DNA from: Gammaproteobacteria bacterium
GTDB lineage: Bacteria > Pseudomonadota > Gammaproteobacteria > Steroidobacterales > Steroidobacteraceae
Direction of reading: 5' to 3'
NCBI GenBank assembly: GCA_027307325.1
Contig: DAHUXE010000082.1
Location: 1 to 48,124, forward strand
Length of the DNA: 48,124 bases
In this document: piece by piece, positions 1 through 7,317 of the stretch
How the letters are laid out: each line of letters begins with the position of its first letter
Numbering within the stretch: position 1 is the first letter of the stretch
Made by a program: the position numbers and the translations under genes
Notes under the pieces: model-generated
The model's database searches: none
Told to the model about the DNA's origin: nothing
The model's input: only the letters and a program-made list of their open reading frames with translations

Positions 1-2
1 CG

Positions 3-131
3 AAGGCGAGCTCGTTCGCGCCCCACCACACGAAGAGTCGCGTCTACGGCACGCCGGTCTCGAAGCCGATCCTGCATAAGCGCAAGAAGCGCAAGCAGCC
101 CGCCGGCACGCCGTCTGAGCCGATCAAGTAG
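3..131 (+). CDS. C-terminal end of an unidentified basic protein (5' end outside window)
   Basis: An open frame enters from the left edge and stops at TAG 129-131. The 42 visible residues are rich in Lys, His and Arg (RVYGTPVSKPILHKRKKRKQ) and end in a Pro/Thr tail. No domain can be recognised in so short a piece. It could be the disordered tail of a nucleic-acid-binding or envelope protein. Coding status rests on the open frame and on the next gene starting just downstream, so confidence is limited. Confidence 0.35.
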   Translation, partial: KASSFAPHHTKSRVYGTPVSKPILHKRKKRKQPAGTPSEPIK

Positions 132-152
132 TTGCCCCTGAAGCCCCTGCCT

Positions 153-158
153 TAGACT
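153..158 (+). promoter_or_regulatory. -10-like hexamer for the TPR/oxygenase gene
   Basis: TAGACT lies 6 nt before the GTG start at 165. A TTGCCC -35-like element is at 132-137 with a short 15-nt spacer. Transcription would begin at or next to the start codon, giving a leaderless mRNA. The same hexamer recurs before the phosphorylase and IclR genes. Confidence 0.35.
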
Positions 159-164
159 CGCCGC

Positions 165-1985
165 GTGCGCACCGCGGCCGAACTGGACACTCAGCTCACT
201 GAGGCCTCCGCATCCTTCGGCCGCGGCGAGCTCGCGCAGGCGGAAAGCATGTGCCGTACGGTGCTCGCCGCGGCGCCCAACAACGCCAAGGCACTGCACC
301 TGCTCGGGCTGGTGCGCGCGCGCGGCGGCGACCGCCAGGGAGCCGAGGAGCTCCTGCGGCGCAGCGTCGAGCTCGATCCCGCCGACACACGGCTGCGCGT
401 GAATCTCGCCACGTTTCTGCGGCGTGCCGGCCGGCTCGAGGAAGCCGAGCGGGTCTACCGCCGGGTGCTGCAGCTTCAGCCCGGGGCGCGGGGCGCGCGC
501 CTCGGCCTGGTGCAGGCGCTCGACGGCCTGGGCAGGGCGCGTGAGGCGGAGATCCAGAGCCGTACGCTCGTCGATTCCGACCGCGCGAGTCCGGACGGCT
601 GGGCGGCGCTCGGGCTGGTGCTCGCCAGGGCGAACCGGCTGCCCGAGGCCGAAGGCGCCTACCGCCAGGCGCTCGCGCTCAAGCCCGGCAGCGCGCCCCT
701 CAACCGCCGGCTCGGCGCGGTGCTCGCGCGGCTCGAGCGCACGGAGGAAGCACTCGCGATGCTCGCGCGTGCGCAGGCGCTCGGCGCGCGCGGCTTCGAG
801 CTGGAGTTGGCCCGCGGCCGCGCGCTCGGCCAGCTCGGCCGGCTCGAGGAGGCCGAGCGCGCCTACGCCGCGGCGGTGAAGCTGCGGCCGCGCCACGCCG
901 GTGCGCAGCTGCATCTTGCGCGGATCCGGCAGGCGCTAGGCGATCCCGCTTTCTCGCGCTCGCTCGCTGCCGCGTTGCTCGAGGCGCGCGACGACCCGAG
1001 CCTGCAGGAATCGCTCGCCGGATTGCTGCTCGAGGCCGGGCAGGGCGACGTCGCCGAGCGGCTGGTGCGCGGTGAGGTGAAGCGCGCCGGACCCATGCCG
1101 CGGCTGCGCTACCTGTTATCGCGCGTCATGCGCGAGGGGGGGCGCCTCGCGGAAGCGGAGACCGAAGCGCTCGAAGCGGCCGCGGCGCTCGCCGAAGATC
1201 CGGGCGTGGTCGAGAATCTGGTCTCGATCCTGCTGTCGCGCGAGCGGCCCGCGGAGGCGCTGGCGTTCATCCGTGCGCAGCGCGCGCGCATGCCGCTTGG
1301 CCAGGGCTGGATCGCCTACGAAGCGCTCGCGGCGCGCCTCCTCGGGCAGCCGCTCTACGAGGAGCTGTACGACTATCAGCGCCTGGTGCGCCGCTACGAG
1401 CTGCGGCCGCCGGTGGGCTTCGCGTCCATGCAGGAGCTGAATGCCGCGCTCCTCGAGGTGCTCGCGACGCGCTACCGCGCCAGCACCGGCCTGTACTCCG
1501 AGAGCCTGCGCAGCGGCCGCGTGACGACCCGCAACCTGGTGATGGATCCCGACCCGGTGATCCGCGCGCTGCTGCGCTCGTTCGAGGAGCCGCTGCGCGC
1601 CTACCTCGCCGCCCTCGGCGGCGACGCCGGGCACCCCCTGAGCGCGCGCAATCAGGGTACGGTACAGATCGCATCCGCCTGGTCGGTGCAGCTCACGCGT
1701 GGCGGCTTTCACGTCAATCACTTTCACCACCAGGGCTGGATCAGCTCGGCCTACTACGTGCAGGTGCCCGAGGAGTCGGGCGACGCCGAGCTCAAGAGCG
1801 GCTGGCTCAGGCTCGGCGAGCCACGTTTCCCGACGCCGGGGGCGAAAGTCGGCTGCGTCGTGCAGCCAAGCGCCGGCCAGCTGGTGCTGTTTCCGGCGTA
1901 CATGTGGCACGGCACGAGCCCGATTCTCGGCTCGCAGCCGCGTACCGCCGTGTCCTTCGACGCGCTGCCCGCCGGGGGAGCCTAG
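165..1985 (+). CDS. TPR-repeat protein with C-terminal putative 2OG-Fe(II) oxygenase domain
   Basis: This 606-residue protein has two parts. Residues about 10-370 are consecutive tetratricopeptide-like helical hairpins with repeated spacing of Ala, Leu, Gly and Pro (for example LGLVRARGGDRQGAEELLRR and ALALKPGSAPLNRRLG). Residues about 400-606 resemble the putative 2OG-Fe(II) oxygenase family PF13759, with a metal-site segment NHFHHQGWISSAYYV (H519, H521), a distal WHGTSP (H582) and R593 that could bind 2-oxoglutarate. Family members are thought to hydroxylate proteins or small molecules, and the TPR part would recruit the substrate. There is no signal peptide, so it is probably cytoplasmic. 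GTG 165 is chosen because a TAGACT -10-like hexamer lies 6 nt before it. Its stop overlaps the stop of the convergent DUF192 gene in a shared CTAG. The substrate is unknown. Confidence 0.85.
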   Translation: MRTAAELDTQLTEASASFGRGELAQAESMCRTVLAAAPNNAKALHLLGLVRARGGDRQGAEELLRRSVELDPADTRLRVNLATFLRRAGRLEEAERVYRRVLQLQPGARGARLGLVQALDGLGRAREAEIQSRTLVDSDRASPDGWAALGLVLARANRLPEAEGAYRQALALKPGSAPLNRRLGAVLARLERTEEALAMLARAQALGARGFELELARGRALGQLGRLEEAERAYAAAVKLRPRHAGAQLHLARIRQALGDPAFSRSLAAALLEARDDPSLQESLAGLLLEAGQGDVAERLVRGEVKRAGPMPRLRYLLSRVMREGGRLAEAETEALEAAAALAEDPGVVENLVSILLSRERPAEALAFIRAQRARMPLGQGWIAYEALAARLLGQPLYEELYDYQRLVRRYELRPPVGFASMQELNAALLEVLATRYRASTGLYSESLRSGRVTTRNLVMDPDPVIRALLRSFEEPLRAYLAALGGDAGHPLSARNQGTVQIASAWSVQLTRGGFHVNHFHHQGWISSAYYVQVPEESGDAELKSGWLRLGEPRFPTPGAKVGCVVQPSAGQLVLFPAYMWHGTSPILGSQPRTAVSFDALPAGGA

Positions 1986-2482
1986 GGCGCGCGCGCCTTT
2001 CCCGCCGGCTTCCAGCTGACCTGGTCCCCGACCTTTATTCCCAGCAGCCCCGCCTCGCCGCCGCGCAGCTCGAGCACCGCGCCCACCGGGACGTCGGAGC
2101 TCAGCAGATCGAGCCTGAGCGGCGGCGCGCGCTCGGTGATCTTCACCACGCGTCCGCCCGAGGTGATGAACAACAGGTCGAGCGGGATGTAGGTGTTCTT
2201 CATCCAGAAGGACACGACGCGCGCCGGGGCGACCGGAAATATCATGCCGCGCGCGGGGGGCAGGTCGCGTACGTACATCAGGCCCTGTTCGGCGCGTGCC
2301 GGCGTGTCCGCCACCCACACGTCGAAGCGAAACCGGCGCACCGCATCCGGTGCGCGCTGCACGATCTCGAGCGCGGCCCGGGGGAAGGTCGCGAGATCGA
2401 GCGGCGGGGAGTCGGCGCGCGCGTGCGCGCCGAGGGCCAGACCCAAGGCGGCGACCGCGGCGCGCAGGGTGTGCAACTCCAT
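1982..2482 (-). CDS. DUF192 family exported protein
   Basis: This is a 166-residue protein with an N-terminal signal peptide (hydrophobic run to about residue 22, AHARA) and a DUF192 domain. The typical family blocks are visible: EQGLMYVRDLPPARGMIF, VSFWMKNTYIPLDLLFI and the final GLLGIKVGDQV. DUF192 proteins are small beta-barrel periplasmic proteins of unknown biochemical role. The start at 2482 is set by an AGGAGG ribosome site 4 nt upstream; an in-frame ATG at 2494 would add four residues. It overlaps the upstream secreted-protein gene slightly, suggesting a two-gene operon with translational coupling. Family assignment is firm and function is unknown. Confidence 0.88.
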   Translation of the reverse strand: MELHTLRAAVAALGLALGAHARADSPPLDLATFPRAALEIVQRAPDAVRRFRFDVWVADTPARAEQGLMYVRDLPPARGMIFPVAPARVVSFWMKNTYIPLDLLFITSGGRVVKITERAPPLRLDLLSSDVPVGAVLELRGGEAGLLGIKVGDQVSWKPAGKARAP

Positions 2483-2490
2483 GGTCCTCC

Positions 2491-3120
2491 TCATCGGATC
2501 GCGTCGTCCCCGAACACGGCGTTGCCCGCGAAATCGAAGCTGCTGATCAGAATGTGCTCGGCATTGTTGAGCGTCGTGGCCGGGGCGACACAGAAGCCGC
2601 GCGCGACCACCCGGTACCGGCGCGCCGCGCCCGGGGCGCGCAGGCGTTGCTGACTGAGCGTGTCGACGGTGCAGTGCTCGTCGCCGCGGGTCGTGTAGAG
2701 GCGCTGTGCGCCCTCGACGATCACGGTGAGATTGGTCGGCAGCGCGCGGCCGCTGCGCCCCTCGCGCGCCGCGCTCACGCCGAACACCATGCGCAGCCGC
2801 CGGCCGTTCGCGAGCTTCGGTCCGAGGAAGCTCATGCGGATACCGCTGCCATCCGGCCGCGGCCCGCCGTCGCATTCGAGCTCGGCGTTACGCCAGTCGA
2901 TGTCGAGATTGAGTGCTCCGCGGATGCGCGCCCTGAGATAGCCGTTGCCGGTGGGCAGGCAGCCGGCGGGCGTGGGCGGCGGCGCGTTCGGCGGCGGAGG
3001 AGCGCTGCCCGGGGGCATGACGATCGGCGGTGCGGCGTTGGCGGGCGCCGGCAACGCGCCGCAGGGGAGCACGGCGGCGAGGCTCAGCGCACCTGCGACT
3101 ACCTGGGCGAAGCGCGGCAT
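2491..3120 (-). CDS. Secreted hypothetical protein, proline-rich linker
   Basis: This is a 209-residue protein with a clear signal peptide (MPRFAQ, a hydrophobic core, then APANAA around residue 28) and a short Pro-rich spacer (PPGSAPPPPNAPPP). A compact domain with four Cys that could form disulfides follows. I do not recognise the domain; segments such as AEHILISSFDFAGNAVFGDD suggest a beta-rich periplasmic fold. The start at 3120 is supported by a TAAACT -10-like hexamer (3133-3128) 7 nt upstream and by the signal peptide beginning there. A longer in-frame version to 3198 would put 26 charged residues before the signal. It is the first gene of a likely operon with the DUF192 gene. Confidence 0.75.
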   Translation of the reverse strand: MPRFAQVVAGALSLAAVLPCGALPAPANAAPPIVMPPGSAPPPPNAPPPTPAGCLPTGNGYLRARIRGALNLDIDWRNAELECDGGPRPDGSGIRMSFLGPKLANGRRLRMVFGVSAAREGRSGRALPTNLTVIVEGAQRLYTTRGDEHCTVDTLSQQRLRAPGAARRYRVVARGFCVAPATTLNNAEHILISSFDFAGNAVFGDDAIR

Positions 3121-3225
3121 CCGGCGCAGTTTATCGCGCTCAACTTGAATTGCTCGGGATCGGCACATGCCTGTGCCGCCCCTCGCGCGGCGCGCCAAAG
3201 GCGGGAACCGGCCTTCGGCCGCGTG

Positions 3226-4158
3226 TCAGGCGCCCGGCACCACGAGCAGCGCCTTGGCCAGATGCGCGTGCCCGCGCCCGATCGCACGCGCTGCGTGCAT
3301 CAGCAGCGTGACTACGGTCACGCCGATGGCGCCCAGGATCAGGGCCGAGACCATCGAGTGGTCGGAGAGCGCCCAGCCGCCGATGTGTACATCGTCCGAG
3401 AACACCGTGGCGTTCGCATCCCATCCGAGCCACCTCGCCAGCACCAGCAGGGGCAGGGAGGTGAATGCCAGGCCAACGGCCAGGCCGGTCACCGTGACCG
3501 TGAAGTACACGATGCCGAGCGGCAGCATGAGGAGCATGTAGAGGAGGGTCGTCCAGGTGCGTGCGTCCCTCAGCATCTCGCCGATGCGCGTCAGCCAGCC
3601 GGCCGGCGGACCCGGGTGCACGGGACGGCGCGGCATGCGTTCGCCGGTCACCGCCTCGATGAGGCGCCCCTCGCCGAGGGCGATCACGCGCGTGATGCCG
3701 ATGAAGGCGAGGAAGAACGGGATGCCGATGATGAGGATGGCGAAACCGAAGGACAGCGACAGACCCGTAACCACGATGGTGAAGTACAGGATGCCGGTCG
3801 CGAGCGCGAGCAGCATATAAAAGACCGAGGTGTAGGCGCGCGGATCGAGATACACGCCGAAGAAGCGCTTCCAGCCGCTCGCGCCGGCCGCCGCGGGCAG
3901 CGGGGTTTTCAACGCGGCGCGCACCTTGGCCTCCGTATCGCGGTAGGCGGCCGCGACCTCCTCGGGGGCGCCGTAAGTGCTGGCGATGAGCTCGAGCACA
4001 TCGGCTTCCGACTTGCCCGGATGGGCCGCGACCTCGGCGCGCAGGTACTCCTCCGCGTCGTAGAGCGCGTCCTGGATCAGCGCCGGGTCCTGACCCTCGA
4101 GCGCGGCGCGCAGCTGTTTCAGGTATTCATCGATCGAGCGGGGAGCATGAGCACTCAT
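3226..4158 (-). CDS. Sensor-domain integral membrane protein paired with PadR regulator
   Basis: This is a 310-residue protein. Residues 1-85 form a soluble helical part resembling DUF1700-like N-termini (IDEYLKQLRAAL, DAEEYLRAEVAAH). Two similar membrane modules follow, each a pair of hydrophobic segments (VFYMLLALATGILYFTIVV and TLLYMLLMLPLGIVYFTVTV are clearly related repeats), as in the putative sensor family PF13796. A final membrane segment lies near residue 285. Its start codon overlaps the PadR stop (ATGA at 4155-4158), so the two are translationally coupled. PadR/sensor pairs of this kind are common and are assumed to respond to envelope or lipid signals; the actual signal is unknown. 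Confidence 0.82.
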   Translation of the reverse strand: MSAHAPRSIDEYLKQLRAALEGQDPALIQDALYDAEEYLRAEVAAHPGKSEADVLELIASTYGAPEEVAAAYRDTEAKVRAALKTPLPAAAGASGWKRFFGVYLDPRAYTSVFYMLLALATGILYFTIVVTGLSLSFGFAILIIGIPFFLAFIGITRVIALGEGRLIEAVTGERMPRRPVHPGPPAGWLTRIGEMLRDARTWTTLLYMLLMLPLGIVYFTVTVTGLAVGLAFTSLPLLVLARWLGWDANATVFSDDVHIGGWALSDHSMVSALILGAIGVTVVTLLMHAARAIGRGHAHLAKALLVVPGA

Positions 4159-4514
4159 GATTCGGTTCCTTCAATGAATCGGTCGACGAAGCCGCGTGTC
4201 TGGCGCCAGATGCCGCTCCACTGCGAAAGGAGCGAGCGTCCCTCTTCGGTGATGCGGTAGTAGCGCCGCGGGGGGCCGGAGTAGGAAGGCACGACGCGAC
4301 TCGTGAGGAGGCCGCCCGCCGCGAGCGCGCGCAGAACCGGGTAGATGGTGCCCTCCTTGAAGAGCGCCTCGCCCTCGTTGGCCTTCTGCAGCCGCTTGGC
4401 GATCTCATAGCCGTAGAGGTCCTCGGGACTGCGGTCGAGCACGGCGAGCAGCACCAGTGCCACGAGACCTGCGTTGAGGTCCTTCTGAAACTTACGTGCC
4501 TGGCTATCGTCCAT
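4155..4514 (-). CDS. PadR family transcriptional regulator
   Basis: This is a 119-residue winged-helix protein. The PadR signature is clear: ALVLLAVLDRSPEDLYGYEI forms the start of the DNA-binding domain, FKEGTIYPVLRALAAGGLL is the recognition helix and turn, and PRRYYRITEEGRSLL is the wing. The C-terminal helix is short, as in PadR subfamily 2, and mediates dimerisation. Proteins of this type are usually autoregulatory repressors released by a ligand or by the partner protein. It heads an operon with the sensor-domain gene. The upstream region carries a repeated TACTGTGAA and a TACTAG/TTAGTA dyad that could be its operator. Confidence 0.9.
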   Translation of the reverse strand: MDDSQARKFQKDLNAGLVALVLLAVLDRSPEDLYGYEIAKRLQKANEGEALFKEGTIYPVLRALAAGGLLTSRVVPSYSGPPRRYYRITEEGRSLLSQWSGIWRQTRGFVDRFIEGTES

Positions 4515-4521
4515 TTGCTAA

Positions 4522-4564
4522 TACTGTGAAGTAAAGAATACTAGATGTCAATTAGTACTGTGAA
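4522..4564. promoter_or_regulatory. Repeated TACTGTGAA and dyad upstream of padR; candidate operator and promoter
   Basis: TACTGTGAA occurs at 4522-4530 and again at 4556-4564 in direct orientation, 34 bp apart. Between them lies an imperfect dyad, TACTAG (4539-4544) and TTAGTA (4552-4557). On the minus strand TTGACA (4551-4546) is a perfect -35, and CAGTAT (4526-4521) could be a -10 with a long 19-nt spacer, 6 nt before the padR start. This is unusually AT-rich for the window. Autoregulation by PadR is inference. Confidence 0.45.
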
Positions 4565-4596
4565 TATACCTGTGCTTTGCAGCAACCGAAGGTCAT

Positions 4597-4617
4597 TCCC
4601 GGCTCTTATCGCCGGGA
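4597..4617. repeat. Perfect 7-bp stem-loop between padR and glycogen phosphorylase
   Basis: TCCCGGC (4597-4603) pairs with GCCGGGA (4611-4617) across a 7-nt loop. It has no T-run on either side, so it is not a canonical terminator. It lies upstream of the phosphorylase promoter and could be a small palindromic repeat or a protein site. Confidence 0.3.
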
Positions 4618-4637
4618 TCCCCCGCCGGCCCGCGGAA

Positions 4638-4665
4638 TTGGCTTCGGTTGTCCTGCTGCTAGACT
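4638..4665 (+). promoter_or_regulatory. Candidate sigma-70 promoter for the glycogen operon
   Basis: TTGGCT (4638-4643) and TAGACT (4660-4665) are separated by 16 nt. The predicted transcript starts about 20 nt before the phosphorylase ATG and includes a GAAGG ribosome site at 4684-4688. Confidence 0.4.
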
Positions 4666-4694
4666 TCGCGCTGCACTCCGCTTGAAGGCCGGTG

Positions 4695-7262
4695 ATGAGA
4701 AATTCGCTGCTAGAAGTCACGCCGGTCATTCCTGAGACTCTCGCGCGGCTTCCCGAGCTGGCCGGCAACCTCTTCTTCAGCTGGCACCGGCCGATCCGCG
4801 CGCTGTTCGAGGATCTCGGTCCCGACCTCTGGAAGCAGACCAACGGCAACCCGCGCCTGATGATCCGCTGCGTCGATCAGGCAGCGCTCGAGCGTGCGGC
4901 ACGCGATGTGGATTATCGCGAGCGCTACCAGGCGGCGCTCGAGCTCCTCGATGCCTACGTGCGGGTGAGCGCGCCGGGAGCGGACGAGCCGCTTATCGCC
5001 TACTTCTGCGCCGAGTACGGCTTCCACGAGAGTTTCCCGGTCTACTCGGGCGGCCTCGGCGTGCTCGCCGCGGACTACTGCAAGGCGGCGAGCGACGAGC
5101 GCGCCAACTTCGTCGCGGTGGGGCTGCTCTACGAGCAGGGTTATTTCACCCAGACCGTCGACAACGACGGCAACCAGCAGGCCGAGTACCGCGAGCGCGA
5201 TCCGCGCGACCTGCCGGTCGAGCCGGTGCGTACCGCGGCGGGCGAATGGCTCAAGGTGAGCGTACGCGTCGCCGGGCGCGACGTGGTGGCCCGCGCCTGG
5301 AAGGCGCAGGCCGGGCGCGCGCCGGTGTACCTGCTCGACACCAACTGCGCGGAGAACGCCCCCTCGGATCGCGACATCACGCACCGGCTCTACGGCGGCG
5401 ACGATTCGACGCGCATCCGCCAGGAGATGATTCTCGGCATCGGCGGCGTGCGCGCTCTGCGCGCGCTCGGCGTCCAGCCGGCAGTCTGGCATCTCAACGA
5501 GGGTCACGCGGCGTTCCTCATCCTCGAGCTGCTGCGCGAGCATCTCGCGGCCGGACTGCCGTTCAACGCGGCGCTCGAGGCCGTGGCGGCCGCATGCGTC
5601 TTCACCACCCACACGCCAGTGGCCGCCGGGCACGATGCTTTCGGGCACGAGCTGGTCGAGGCGCACTTCGGGGATTTCATCCGCGAGCTCGGGATCCCGC
5701 TCGAGCGGTTCCTCGATCTGGCGCGCGCTCCCTCGGTGCCGCACCTATTCAACATGACGCGCCTCGCGCTGAACGGCGCGCGCCACGTGAACGGCGTGAG
5801 CCGCGTCCACGGCGGGGTCTCGGCGCGGCTGTGCGCGGACGAGTGGCCGGAGGTGCGCCCGGAGGACAACCCGGTCGGCTACATCACCAACGGCGTGCAC
5901 GTGCCGACCTTCCTGCATCAGCGCTGGACCGATTTCTTCGATCGCGAGCTCGGCGTGGAATGGCGCGAGCGGCTGCGCGACCCCGATTTCTGGGGCGCGA
6001 TCGAGCGGGTGCCGGACGAGCGCTACTGGGCGACCGCCCAGGACGTGAAATCGCGCATGCTCGCTACGGTGCGCGAGCGGCTGCAGCGCGAGTACGAGCG
6101 CAAGGGCCTGTCCCCGGCGCAGCTGCGGCACGTCACCCGTTACCTCGATCCGCAGCGCCCCGGGGTACTGACCATCGGTTTCGCGCGGCGCTTCGCCACC
6201 TACAAGCGCGCGACGCTGCTGATGCTCGACCGGGCGCGGCTGGCGCGGCTGCTCAACGATCCGGATCGCCCGCTGGTGCTGCTGTTCGCCGGCAAGGCGC
6301 ATCCGGCGGACGAGCCCGGCAAGCAGGTGTTGCGCGAAATCCGCCAGCTGATGATGAGCCCGGAGTTCCTCGGGCGCGTGGTGTTCGTCGAGGACTACGA
6401 CCTGCAGCTCTCCCGCAGCCTGGTCGCCGGGGTCGACGTCTGGCTCAACAACCCGATCGCGCCTCTCGAGGCGAGCGGCACCTCCGGCATGAAGGCCGCC
6501 ATCAACGGGCGGCTGAACCTCTCCATTCTCGACGGCTGGTGGGCCGAGGGCTGGATGCACGACAACGGCTGGGGCATCCCGCCGGCCAACGTGGCCGACC
6601 CCGGCCGGCGCGATGCGCTCGAGGCGGACATGATCCTCGACACCATCGCCGAGGAGGTGGTGCCGCTCTACTACGACAAGACCTCTCCCGGGTGTCCGCC
6701 CGAATGGGTGCGGCGCAGCAAGCGTGCCATGGTGACCGTAATCCCGCGCTTCAACATGCGCCGGGTGATGTTCGACTACATGCGCGGCCTCTACCAGCCG
6801 TCGGTCGCTCAATACCGGCGGCTGGCCGACGCGAGCTTCACCGGGGCGCGCACGCTGGCGGACTGGAAGCAGCGCGTGCGGGCGGCCTGGCCCAAGGTGA
6901 GTCTGAAGCTCGTCAGCGATTCCTCGCGCGACCTGCCACGCGGCGAGCGGCTGCGTCTTGCGGTCGCCGTGGCGCTCAACGGGCTCGCGCCCGCCGACGT
7001 GCGGGTCGAGTTTCTCGCCCGGCGGCTGTTGCCGCAGGCCGACCGCACCCCGCCGCCGCTGTCCTCCTACGGGGTCACCGCCCGCGACGGCCTGTGGCGC
7101 AGCGTACTCACCGCGGCCGACGAGTCAGCAAATGGCGAGACCCTGTTTGCGCTCGACGTCGAGCCGCCGGAGTGCGGCCAGTTCGCCACCGAGATCCGCA
7201 TCTACCCGTTTCACGAGCTGCTCGCCCACCCCTGCGAGCTCGGGCTGATGAAATGGCTGTGA
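4695..7262 (+). CDS. glgP: Alpha-glucan phosphorylase (short-N-terminus family)
   Basis: This 855-residue PLP enzyme releases glucose-1-phosphate from the non-reducing ends of glycogen or maltodextrin. It belongs to the alpha-glucan family that starts with a domain containing LARLPELAGNLFFSWHRP, followed by FCAEYGFHESFPVYSGGLG. Conserved phosphorylase blocks are present: HLNEGHAAF, TTHTPVAAGHD, GFARRFATYKRA, FAGKAHPAD and EASGTSGMKAAINGRLNLSI, where the lysine of SGMK (about residue 600) sits in the active-site region. The ATG at 4695 is preferred over the adjacent GTG at 4692 because GAAGG lies 6 nt upstream of it. It is the first gene of the glycogen cluster and probably supplies glucose-1-phosphate to the neighbouring GlgC or to glycolysis. 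Confidence 0.93.
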   Translation: MRNSLLEVTPVIPETLARLPELAGNLFFSWHRPIRALFEDLGPDLWKQTNGNPRLMIRCVDQAALERAARDVDYRERYQAALELLDAYVRVSAPGADEPLIAYFCAEYGFHESFPVYSGGLGVLAADYCKAASDERANFVAVGLLYEQGYFTQTVDNDGNQQAEYRERDPRDLPVEPVRTAAGEWLKVSVRVAGRDVVARAWKAQAGRAPVYLLDTNCAENAPSDRDITHRLYGGDDSTRIRQEMILGIGGVRALRALGVQPAVWHLNEGHAAFLILELLREHLAAGLPFNAALEAVAAACVFTTHTPVAAGHDAFGHELVEAHFGDFIRELGIPLERFLDLARAPSVPHLFNMTRLALNGARHVNGVSRVHGGVSARLCADEWPEVRPEDNPVGYITNGVHVPTFLHQRWTDFFDRELGVEWRERLRDPDFWGAIERVPDERYWATAQDVKSRMLATVRERLQREYERKGLSPAQLRHVTRYLDPQRPGVLTIGFARRFATYKRATLLMLDRARLARLLNDPDRPLVLLFAGKAHPADEPGKQVLREIRQLMMSPEFLGRVVFVEDYDLQLSRSLVAGVDVWLNNPIAPLEASGTSGMKAAINGRLNLSILDGWWAEGWMHDNGWGIPPANVADPGRRDALEADMILDTIAEEVVPLYYDKTSPGCPPEWVRRSKRAMVTVIPRFNMRRVMFDYMRGLYQPSVAQYRRLADASFTGARTLADWKQRVRAAWPKVSLKLVSDSSRDLPRGERLRLAVAVALNGLAPADVRVEFLARRLLPQADRTPPPLSSYGVTARDGLWRSVLTAADESANGETLFALDVEPPECGQFATEIRIYPFHELLAHPCELGLMKWL

Positions 7263-7304
7263 GCGGCGCGCGCTCCGCGGTTGCGCGGCAGCCGCGGCTG
7301 GCGC

Positions 7305-7310
7305 TGTAGT
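7305..7310 (+). promoter_or_regulatory. -10-like hexamer before glgC
   Basis: TGTAGT lies 7 nt before the glgC ATG, with TTGCGC at 7281-7286 as a weak -35 (18-nt spacer). No Shine-Dalgarno sequence is visible in that gap, so an internal leaderless promoter is possible inside the operon. Confidence 0.3.
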
Positions 7311-7317
7311 ACCCGCC

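Noticed and set aside
5246-7309. A 687-codon plus-strand frame inside the phosphorylase gene
   Set aside because: It is an Arg/Ala-rich shifted frame of the phosphorylase gene and shows no family motif.
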